Shown: piece after piece, positions 1 through 5,111 of the stretch
Position numbering within the stretch: the stretch's first letter is position 1
How the letters are laid out: each line of letters starts with the position of its first letter
DNA from: Oscillospiraceae bacterium
Lineage (GTDB): Bacteria; Bacillota; Clostridia; Oscillospirales; Acutalibacteraceae
Direction of reading: 5' to 3'
Assembly: GCA_029004655.1 (NCBI GenBank)
Contig: JAQVYP010000074.1
Location: 1 to 8,524, forward strand
DNA: 8,524 bases
Translations under genes and position numbers: made by a program
The notes under the pieces: model-generated
Database searches by the model: none
Told to the model about the DNA's origin: nothing
The model's input: only the letters and a program-made list of their open reading frames with translations

Positions 1-117
1 CTTAAAAATAATCCGCTTTTTGAAATCGAGTGCCGTGCCACAGACATATATTCTTTAGCACAGAAATCGCCGCCGCCCTGCGGAGAGGAATACCGTAACG
101 GAATAATAAAAATATAG
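1..117 (+). CDS. C-terminal end of an unidentified protein (5' truncated by window edge)
   Basis: Frame 1 is open from the first base to a TAG at 115-117, giving 38 residues that begin LKNNPLFEIECRATDIYSLA and end EEYRNGIIKI. The mixed, non-repetitive composition, with a Ser-Pro-Pro-Pro-Cys-Gly stretch near the end, looks like real protein. A terminator-like hairpin follows two bases after the stop. The gene would be convergent with uvrC, with 34 bases between the stops. I do not recognise the family from this tail and assign no function. An open run of this length could also occur by chance, so the call depends mostly on the hairpin placement. Confidence 0.5.
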   Translation, partial: LKNNPLFEIECRATDIYSLAQKSPPPCGEEYRNGIIKI

Positions 118-118
118 T

Positions 119-149
119 GGCGGATTAATATCTGCCCTCCTTATATTTT
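119..149. terminator. Bidirectional terminator between the convergent first gene and uvrC
   Basis: GGCGGA (119-124), a six-base loop, then TCTGCC (131-136) form a 6-bp stem with one G-U pair. On the plus strand it is followed by CTCCTTATATTTTTCTT. Read on the minus strand, the same hairpin lies just after the uvrC stop and is followed by ACTATATTTTTATT. Both sides are T-rich, so it could end both transcripts. The stem is short, so efficiency is uncertain. Confidence 0.5.
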
Positions 150-151
150 TC

Positions 152-2002
152 TTAACGCAAAAGCATCTTTGATTTATAAAATTCCACTATATTTTGGGCA
201 TCCGCTTGTGATAAACCCGACACTTTAATTAGTTCTTCCAAATTTGCCTGTTTTATAGCAGACATAGTTTTGAATTGTTTCATCAACAGCGACACCTTTT
301 TGGGACCAATTCCCTTAATTTGCAATAATTCGGAATTTAGATTTTTCTTTACACTTCTTTTGTGATGAAAACCTATTGCAAATCTGTGGACTTCTTCTTG
401 AATATTTGACACAAGCGTGTATGCACGGCGGTTTGCCTTGATTGCAATATCTCCGCCGTCTGCGGCAATGGCTCTTGTTTTATGCTTCGAATCCTTTACC
501 ATTCCGAACACAGGAATGACAAGGCCTCTGCTTTTCAAAACCGGCACAACAGCCGATAATTGCCCGTGACCACCGTCAAGCAGGATTAAATCGGGCAAAC
601 GCCCAAATCCTTCATTCGAATCTTTATTCTTTTCATATTCGTCAAAGCGTCTTTCAAGCACCTCGCGCATTGACCTCAAATCGTCTTGCCCTTCAAAGCT
701 TTTGATTTTAAAAAGCTTATATCCCGCTTTAAAAGGTTCACCGTCTAAAAACGTCACCATGCCCGCAACATTTTCACTGCCTGCGGTATTGGAAATATCA
801 TAAGCTTCAATATACTTTGGCGGTGTTGTCAGCCCTAAAAGACGTGCCAGCTCGTCAAGTGCCGCTGTGCGACTTCCCTTTTGACCCAGACGTTGAGCCA
901 AGCGCTCTGACGCATTGGACAAACACATTTGAACCAACTGTTCAACCTCACCACGCTGGGGCAATATGATTGAAACCTTTCTGCCGGCCTTTTGCGTCAA
1001 CCATTCTTCCAAAAGTTGCTTGTCCTCGAATTCGCCGTCGATTGCTATTCTGGGCGGAATATTGTCACGCATTGAATAATATCTCCTGATAAATTCCGCT
1101 CTTGCCGCTGTGGCATCCTCAACCGTTTCAACCACAAATTCTTCCCTGTCTGTCAGTCTTCCGTTGATAAAAACAAAAACTTCAAAGCAAGCCGCCTCGG
1201 CACTCATCGCAAGTGCGATAATATCTTGGCGCATATAGGTAGAAGTTATAACTTTTTGCTTTTGCTTTATTTTTTCTATTGCGTTAATTCTATCACGAAG
1301 TTTTGCGGCACGCTCAAACTCAAGGTTTTCAGCCGCCGCTTCCATTTTCGCTTTCAATTCCTGAACCGACTGAACTGCACCGCCTTTTATAAAATCAATT
1401 GCCTGCGCAAAAGAATCGTTATAATCCGCACAAGATATTTTGCCACCGCAAGGAGCTGAACAATTTTGTATATAATAATTTAAACACGGTCTGCTTCTTG
1501 GTTTTATATCCCTCGGAAACTGTTTTTGACACTGTGGGAGTTTAAAAACCTTGCAAGCTTCGTCAACTGTTTGGCGCACCACATATGCCGAATTATATGG
1601 ACCTAAATATTCAGCATCCTTGTCATCCATTTGCATTACAGCCTTTAGACTTGGCCACTGACCGCGAGTGATTTTAATATAATGATATCCTTTATCATCT
1701 TTGAGCAAGATATTATATTTGGGGGTATGCTGTTTTATTAACGAGCATTCCAAAATGAGTGCTTCAAATTCGCTGTCACAAATTATATATTCAAAATCAT
1801 TTACATTGGCAACCATTTGACGCACTTTGTCGTTGTGCCTGCTTTGGCTTCTAAAATATTGGATTACACGATTTTTCAGAATTTTGGCTTTGCCTATATA
1901 AATTATAGTTCCGGCTAAATTGTGCATAATATAAACGCCAGGAACTAAGGGCAGATTATTTGCTTTTTTTCTAAGACGCTCCATTCTGTCATTATCGTCC
2001 AT
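152..2002 (-). CDS. uvrC: UvrABC system protein C (excinuclease subunit)
   Basis: UvrC makes both incisions in nucleotide excision repair, after UvrA/UvrB have located a DNA lesion in the cytoplasm. The 616-residue length is normal. The N-terminal GIY-YIG nuclease is clear: PGVY at 21-24, YIGKAK at 35-40, and the catalytic Glu in ALILE (E84), which make the 3' incision. Four cysteines at 157, 172, 180 and 184 (RPCLNYYIQNCSAPC) match those that hold the iron-sulphur cluster in E. coli UvrC. A UVR motif near 215-250 (LEFERAAKLRDRI) contacts UvrB. The RNase H-like half carries YDISN, LLDGGHGQL and EVHRFAIGFHH, which supply the Asp/Asp/His of the 5' incision site. Paired helix-hairpin-helix motifs (IKGIGPKKVSLL, VSGLSQADAQNI) close the protein. 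The ATG at 2000-2002 has GAGAGGGTG about 8 bases upstream. An internal ATG at codon 7 is less well placed. The gene is single and divergent from the asparaginase gene. Confidence 0.98.
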   Translation of the reverse strand: MDDNDRMERLRKKANNLPLVPGVYIMHNLAGTIIYIGKAKILKNRVIQYFRSQSRHNDKVRQMVANVNDFEYIICDSEFEALILECSLIKQHTPKYNILLKDDKGYHYIKITRGQWPSLKAVMQMDDKDAEYLGPYNSAYVVRQTVDEACKVFKLPQCQKQFPRDIKPRSRPCLNYYIQNCSAPCGGKISCADYNDSFAQAIDFIKGGAVQSVQELKAKMEAAAENLEFERAAKLRDRINAIEKIKQKQKVITSTYMRQDIIALAMSAEAACFEVFVFINGRLTDREEFVVETVEDATAARAEFIRRYYSMRDNIPPRIAIDGEFEDKQLLEEWLTQKAGRKVSIILPQRGEVEQLVQMCLSNASERLAQRLGQKGSRTAALDELARLLGLTTPPKYIEAYDISNTAGSENVAGMVTFLDGEPFKAGYKLFKIKSFEGQDDLRSMREVLERRFDEYEKNKDSNEGFGRLPDLILLDGGHGQLSAVVPVLKSRGLVIPVFGMVKDSKHKTRAIAADGGDIAIKANRRAYTLVSNIQEEVHRFAIGFHHKRSVKKNLNSELLQIKGIGPKKVSLLMKQFKTMSAIKQANLEELIKVSGLSQADAQNIVEFYKSKMLLR

Positions 2003-2052
2003 ATAGGTTCACCCTCTCGAAAGTATTATAATTAGATACATGTATGGGCGGA

Positions 2053-2073
2053 TATGGAATCAGACCCTACATT
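2053..2073. repeat. Small dispersed-repeat relic, copy 1
   Basis: TATGGAAT (2053-2060) followed after four bases by CCCTACATT (2065-2073) recurs at 3180-3209, in the same order and orientation but with a longer middle. It lies in the uvrC/asparaginase intergenic region. It may be a trimmed copy of a short palindromic intergenic repeat. Seventeen shared bases in two blocks is suggestive, not proof. Confidence 0.3.
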
Positions 2074-2079
2074 AAAATT

Positions 2080-2090
2080 ATTATATAGCA
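2080..2090 (-). promoter_or_regulatory. Possible uvrC promoter -10 region
   Basis: Read on the minus strand, this is TGCTATATAAT, containing a perfect TATAAT, about 80 bases upstream of the uvrC ATG. The spacing-matched -35 (TTTTAA) is poor, so the call depends on the -10 alone. No LexA/SOS box was recognised in the region. Confidence 0.3.
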
Positions 2091-2115
2091 TCAACCAATA
2101 AATTAAAAGTACGAA

Positions 2116-2144
2116 TTGACAAACCACTTGGATTGATTTAATAT
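2116..2144 (+). promoter_or_regulatory. Strong vegetative promoter of the asparaginase gene, overlapping its translation signals
   Basis: TTGACA (2116-2121), a 17-base spacer, and TAATAT (2139-2144) make a near-consensus housekeeping sigma promoter. Transcription should start near 2150-2152. That falls in or beside the ribosome site AGGTGA (2150-2155) and only about 10 bases before the ATG at 2161. The mRNA would have a very short leader. Confidence 0.6.
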
Positions 2145-2160
2145 TTGATAGGTGATTATT

Positions 2161-3156
2161 ATGAAAATTATGGTAGCTCTGACAGGCGGAACAATTGGCA
2201 GTACCGCAATAAACAACAATATAAATGTCAATATCAATATAATGCCCGAAATTGTGGACCGTTATTGTGAAAAATATAAAAACGATATTGGTTTCACCAT
2301 AATTTCTGCAATGTCTGTTTTAAGCGAGAACATCACATATAGCGAATGGAATTTGCTTATTAAAACACTGGCAAATGTCGATTTAGACGGGTTTGACGGT
2401 ATAATTGTCACACACGGAACTGACACTTTGCCATATACTGCGGCACTTTTGGGCTTTGTTTTTGGAAACAGCGAAATACCGATTATTCTTGTTTCCAGCA
2501 ACAAGCCTTTGGATGTTGAGGGGAGTAATGGTTTTCGAAATTTTGCATCGGCAGTTACTCTGATAAAAGAAAAAGTTAATGGTGTATACGCCACAGTCGG
2601 CTATGATGATACTGAATATGTTTACTCTGCAACCTCGCTCATGGAGTCAGACGGATATAATGACCGTTTTTCTGATTTTTCAGGTCAAGAATACGGAATT
2701 GTTCAAAATGATTCATTTTTCATCAATAAAAACTTTAATTGCATTCACGAACGAAATCTTTCAATATCAAAGGATATTGAATTAATAAATGAAATTCTTT
2801 TCATAAGTCCGTATCCAAATATCAATTATGATATAATTAATTTGGAAAATAAACCAAGGGCTATATTGCATTCGTTATATCATTCAGGCACCGCGTGTGT
2901 GGTCGGCAAAAATAAAAGTCTTGTTAATTTTATAAAGAAGTGCACAGCACTTGACATTGATTTTTATGTTGCTCCGTTTAAAAGCGGCGATGTGCAATAC
3001 AGCACTGCAAACGATATTTTGCATGCAGGTGCCGTTGTGCTTTGCAACATTTCCACGATTGCGGCATATGTTAAACTTTGTTTGCTATATAATGCTAAAA
3101 ACCTTAATCCTAAATCAGATATGTTAAAGCCAATTTACAATGAATTTTTTAAATAA
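2161..3156 (+). CDS. L-asparaginase family protein with a substituted catalytic lysine
   Basis: Asparaginases hydrolyse L-asparagine to aspartate and ammonia. The 331 residues match cytoplasmic type I enzymes in length, and no signal peptide is present. Family marks: the nucleophile motif TGGTIGS (Thr11), a Ser55 in the position that contacts substrate, THGTDTLPYTAALLG with the second Thr-Asp pair (T87, D88), the SNKPLDVEGSNGFRN segment, and a C-terminal GDVQYSTANDILHAGAVVL...ISTIAAYVKL block that corresponds to the usual G.D.T.EAA..KL. The oddity: the conserved Thr-Thr-Lys before Asp-Gly-Phe reads Thr-Ser-Leu (L160), so the catalytic Lys appears lost. Activity may be altered, or the role changed. 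I chose the ATG at 2161 over the GTG at 2152 because AGGTGA sits just before it, and the GTG is part of that ribosome site. The gene is monocistronic, with a short leader. Confidence 0.88.
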   Translation: MKIMVALTGGTIGSTAINNNINVNINIMPEIVDRYCEKYKNDIGFTIISAMSVLSENITYSEWNLLIKTLANVDLDGFDGIIVTHGTDTLPYTAALLGFVFGNSEIPIILVSSNKPLDVEGSNGFRNFASAVTLIKEKVNGVYATVGYDDTEYVYSATSLMESDGYNDRFSDFSGQEYGIVQNDSFFINKNFNCIHERNLSISKDIELINEILFISPYPNINYDIINLENKPRAILHSLYHSGTACVVGKNKSLVNFIKKCTALDIDFYVAPFKSGDVQYSTANDILHAGAVVLCNISTIAAYVKLCLLYNAKNLNPKSDMLKPIYNEFFK

Positions 3157-3179
3157 TATTTTTAAGTTAATTGCAAAAC

Positions 3180-3209
3180 TATGGAATGGTAAATAGCATT
3201 CCCTACATT
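3180..3209. repeat. Small dispersed-repeat relic, copy 2, with hairpin
   Basis: TATGGAAT (3180-3187) and CCCTACATT (3201-3209) repeat the blocks seen at 2053-2073. Here the middle is intact enough to form GGAATG (3183-3188) / CATTCC (3197-3202), a 6-bp stem with an 8-base loop. It lies downstream of the asparaginase stop. No T-run follows, so it is probably not the main terminator. Confidence 0.35.
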
Positions 3210-3252
3210 CCAATGCTAATAGTGAGTCAAAGCAACGGCAAATAATTAAAGA

Positions 3253-3275
3253 CGTGGAATAAATCCACGCCTTTT
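3253..3275. terminator. Bidirectional terminator between asparaginase gene and mazF
   Basis: CGTGGA (3253-3258), loop ATAAA, TCCACG (3264-3269), then CCTTTT on the plus strand. On the minus strand the same stem begins 17 bases after the mazF stop and is followed by TCTTTAATTATTT. It sits between two convergent genes and probably serves both. Confidence 0.6.
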
Positions 3276-3285
3276 ACTGTGACGG

Positions 3286-3642
3286 CTATGTAATACTGCC
3301 GCCCAAACCGAAGCTGACCGACAAAGCCTGATTCACCATGTCCATTGAACCATTATCAAGTACTCCCATTTTTTCCTTGAGCCGTTGTTTATCTATTGTT
3401 CTTACCTGTTCAAGGAGTACTATTGAATCCTTTGCAAGACCACAGCCTTCCGCTGTCACTTGAATATGTGTTGGCAACCTAGTTTTGTCTTTTTGGCTTG
3501 TTATTGCCGCAGCAATTACTGTAGGGCTGTGCTTGTTTCCTACGTCATTTTGAACAATCAAGACAGGGCGAACTCCGCCTTGTTCCGAACCTACAACCGG
3601 GCTCAAATCTGCGTAGTAAATTTCCCCTCTTTTAATAGTCAT
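3286..3642 (-). CDS. mazF: MazF/PemK family mRNA interferase toxin (NdoA-like), no antitoxin alongside
   Basis: This is a ribosome-independent endoribonuclease that cuts single-stranded mRNA at a short specific sequence (UACAU for B. subtilis MazF). The cut site of this homologue cannot be read from sequence. The 118 residues align closely with B. subtilis NdoA: MTIKRGEIYYADLSPVVGSE, the GGVRPVLIVQND loop with catalytic Arg25, AAAITSQ with catalytic Thr48, LPTHIQV, and LLEQVRTIDKQRL. Both catalytic residues are at the same numbers as in B. subtilis. The ATG at 3640-3642 is the first in frame after a TGA. GGAGAG lies about 11 bases upstream, rather far. An overlapping out-of-frame ATG, closer to that site, opens a five-codon frame (MSNDY) that stops inside mazF. 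No MazE-like ribbon-helix-helix gene can be read upstream (3643-3832), so the toxin looks like an orphan. Confidence 0.96.
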   Translation of the reverse strand: MTIKRGEIYYADLSPVVGSEQGGVRPVLIVQNDVGNKHSPTVIAAAITSQKDKTRLPTHIQVTAEGCGLAKDSIVLLEQVRTIDKQRLKEKMGVLDNGSMDMVNQALSVSFGLGGSIT

Positions 3643-3832
3643 TACTCATTTCACTCTCCGCTATTATTTGTGACAAGATTATTCTTGCCTATCAGCTTTC
3701 TTTTTAATCACAAAAACTTCTCAATTCATAATATGCAAAGAGAAAACCTTTGGACACAAATTAATACGGAACTACATTATGTCTATTTTTACGACAAAAT
3801 TTACGGAATATTATAAATTTATTAATCTATAA

Positions 3833-3861
3833 TTGACCTATTGTGATTTTTAAGTTAGAAT
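3833..3861 (+). promoter_or_regulatory. Promoter for the beta-propeller-like gene, upstream of repeat copy A
   Basis: TTGACC (3833-3838), a 17-base spacer and TAGAAT (3856-3861) match the housekeeping consensus at five of six bases in each hexamer. Start of transcription would be near 3868, so the leader of the gene at 4085 would be about 217 bases and contain the whole of repeat copy A. The stretch between mazF and this promoter (3643-3832) holds no gene I can support. Confidence 0.55.
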
Positions 3862-3893
3862 AGTGTTGTGTTTGATATTTTATATACCATTTA

Positions 3894-4048
3894 TACTAAT
3901 ATCCGACTAAATATTGATAAGCTTTTCGAGAATTTTTATATCGGATAAGTTTGATGCCGCCTAGCGGACTGGCGCCCGGCAATGAAGAGAACGAAGCCCG
4001 GCGCAAAAAAGACCGGAATGATTTTAAAATTTTAGTTGAATATTAGTA
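3894..4048 (+). mobile_element. MITE-like 155-bp element, copy A
   Basis: The ends are terminal inverted repeats: TACTAATATCCGACTAAA on the left and, read on the opposite strand, TACTAATATTCAACTAAA on the right (16 of 18 match). TTA flanks each end (3891-3893 and 4049-4051), consistent with a 3-bp target duplication. The middle (about 3954-4015) is abruptly GC-rich and aligns without gaps, at a constant one-base offset, with the reverse complement of copy B at 4920-5075. Shared landmarks are CGAGAAT, AGCGGRCTGGCGCCCG and AGACCG. No transposase is present, so any movement would need one supplied in trans. The element lies between a promoter and the gene at 4085. The family name is unknown to me. 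Confidence 0.85.
3954..4046 (+). CDS. Short reading frame conserved inside repeat copy A (30 codons)
   Basis: ATG at 3954 opens a 30-residue frame: MPPSGLAPGNEE, then NEARRKKDRND, then FKILVEY. The TAG lies inside the right terminal repeat. Copy B carries the same frame, sharing SGLAP, N, A, RK, DR and D at matching positions. Over 21 codons from the shared serine I count 18 base differences: 4, 3 and 11 at codon positions one, two and three. That pattern is expected of protein-coding selection. The ribosome site is weak (GGA about 9 bases upstream), and the frame stays open back to 3921, so the segment may instead act as a tail added to genes the element enters. The product would be hydrophilic and charged. 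Function unknown. Confidence 0.4.
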   Translation: MPPSGLAPGNEENEARRKKDRNDFKILVEY

Positions 4049-4084
4049 TTACTTAAATGTTTTTATATATTGGGGTTGAAAAGA

Positions 4085-4762
4085 ATGAACAAAGTATTTA
4101 ACAGCGATGCAATGAGTATGTATCCATTACCAAAGGGTTTCATTATTATTGCTAAAAAAAGCACTACGGCGGATAAGCTGATTGTGTCATACAAACTTAT
4201 TTCATTTGAGAATGGAACTATGTCACCTATAACCAAAAGCGTTTATCAGCTTGCCAAGTTTGGCAATAATTTTAAAACTTATGAAATGCAAGTTCCCAAC
4301 TATGTCACTTGCAAAACCGCCAATCTTGATAATCAAAGAATGTTCGTAGTAACACCTGAAGGTTCCGCAAAGATTATGGATCATAACGGTTATGTTCAGT
4401 GGAAAGGGACTATGAAATACAAGGGATTCGGTCCGTCTGACATTGCTGTGCTTGGGGCTACAATGTGGGCTTCATTCCCCGAAAACAATGCTCTGATTCG
4501 TTTCAATCTGCGCACAATGCGAGAGGAACTGCGAATTGGCGGCTCCAACGATTCAGCATTTAACCATCCTAAAGGTCTGTGGATTAACAAAGATTCAAAT
4601 ACAATGTTGGTTTGCAACACAGGAGCCAATTCTATTTTAGAGGTCAATTTAAAATCATATACAGTTTATGAATATGCGAAGTTTGAAGAGCCGGTGCATC
4701 AATACATGAAGATTTTATCAAACGAAATTGTTTTACTTGATTCTGGAATTTACAAATTATAA
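4085..4762 (+). CDS. Unidentified cytoplasmic protein with beta-propeller (NHL-like) repeats
   Basis: I do not recognise a named family. The 225 residues have no signal peptide or membrane segment. Four strand-turn-strand units recur in the second half: MFVVTPEGSAKIMDHNG (86-102), MWASFPENNALIRFNL (127-142), FNHPKGLWINKDSN to MLVCNTGANSILEVNL (159-189), and EIVLLDSGIYKL (214-225). The small-residue/Asn turns followed by I-x-x-[FV]-[ND]-L strands, and an FNHPKGLWI segment, resemble NHL/SMP-30-type propeller blades. Such folds usually bind a ligand or partner, but no catalytic residues stand out. The ATG at 4085 is preferred to the TTG at 4070 because GGGG lies about 9 bases before it. The gene has its own promoter (3833-3861) and terminator (4811-4855), and is bracketed by two inverted copies of a MITE-like repeat. 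Confidence 0.8.
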   Translation: MNKVFNSDAMSMYPLPKGFIIIAKKSTTADKLIVSYKLISFENGTMSPITKSVYQLAKFGNNFKTYEMQVPNYVTCKTANLDNQRMFVVTPEGSAKIMDHNGYVQWKGTMKYKGFGPSDIAVLGATMWASFPENNALIRFNLRTMREELRIGGSNDSAFNHPKGLWINKDSNTMLVCNTGANSILEVNLKSYTVYEYAKFEEPVHQYMKILSNEIVLLDSGIYKL

Positions 4763-4810
4763 TATAAAATTTTATATGTTTTAATTTTTCTTTTTTATAA
4801 ACTAAATAGC

Positions 4811-4855
4811 AAAATGGCTTGCACGCTGATTTTAAACCATCGTGCAAGCCATTTT
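4811..4855. terminator. Strong intrinsic terminator after the beta-propeller-like gene
   Basis: AAAATGGCTTGCACG (4811-4825) pairs perfectly with CGTGCAAGCCATTTT (4841-4855) over 15 bp, with a 15-base loop. The TTTT at the 3' side, followed by ATTTA, gives the plus-strand U-tract. The symmetric A/T ends mean it could also stop minus-strand transcription. It starts 48 bases after the stop codon. Confidence 0.85.
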
Positions 4856-4919
4856 ATTTAACATATAATTTCATCACAAAGCAAATGTGTCGTATCATTG
4901 CTTGTTTTCTAATGCTTTA

Positions 4920-5075
4920 TACTAATCTCAAATAAAAACGTAGATATCTTTACGGTCTAGTTTTCGTCCCGCCGCGTTGTCGTCGTCGGCGGGCGCCAGC
5001 CCGCTGTCCTCCTCCGCCTTGCGGGACAAAAACTATTCTCGCAAATCTAATCTCCATTTTTAATTGAGATTAGTA
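4920..5075 (-). mobile_element. MITE-like 156-bp element, copy B (inverted relative to copy A)
   Basis: Left end TACTAATCTCAAATAAAAA and right end, on the opposite strand, TACTAATCTCAATTAAAAA (18 of 19 match). TTA flanks both ends (4917-4919 and 5076-5078). A nested inverted repeat is well preserved: AGTTTTCGTCCCGC (4959-4972) against GCGGGACAAAAACT (5021-5034), 13 of 14 pairing. At the centre GCGGGC-GCCA-GCCCGC (4989-5004) forms a tight hairpin. The GC-rich core aligns collinearly with copy A. Strand is set by the shared reading frame. The intact internal stem suggests this copy is the less decayed of the two. No transposase is encoded. Confidence 0.87.
4928..5029 (-). CDS. Short reading frame conserved inside repeat copy B (33 codons from TTG)
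   Basis: On the minus strand a frame follows a TAG and runs to TGA at 4928-4930 in the terminal repeat. From the TTG at 5027-5029 it reads MSRKAEED, then SGLAPADDDNAAGRKLDRKD, then IYVFI. The SGLAP...N.A.RK.DR.D core is shared with copy A, where D and E swap at two of the aspartates. No ribosome site is visible before the TTG, so independent translation is doubtful. The frame may be used when the element inserts into or beside another gene. Function unknown. Confidence 0.35.
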   Translation of the reverse strand: MSRKAEEDSGLAPADDDNAAGRKLDRKDIYVFI

Positions 5076-5111
5076 TTAGGGGTATTGACTAGAAATAGAA
5101 CTGATGCAGTC

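Noticed and set aside
1226..1459. 77-codon plus-strand frame within uvrC
   Set aside because: Lies entirely antisense to a well-conserved gene, has no ribosome site, and its composition is that expected of the complement of UvrC codons.
2262..2594. 110-codon minus-strand frame within the asparaginase gene
   Set aside because: Antisense to conserved catalytic motifs, with no start signals. A shadow frame.
3690..3716. Ten-codon GTG frame (VIKKKADRQE) upstream of mazF considered as an antitoxin remnant
   Set aside because: Stops directly on both sides, no ribosome site of quality and no recognisable antitoxin motif.
3460..3816. 118-codon plus-strand frame over mazF
   Set aside because: Its first half is the complement of the conserved MazF core and its second half is AT-rich intergenic sequence with no motif.
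4920..5075. Copy B considered as a simple rho-independent terminator or CRISPR unit
   Set aside because: It has terminal repeats 156 bp apart, TTA flanks and a collinear second copy, with no T-run and no regularly spaced direct repeats.
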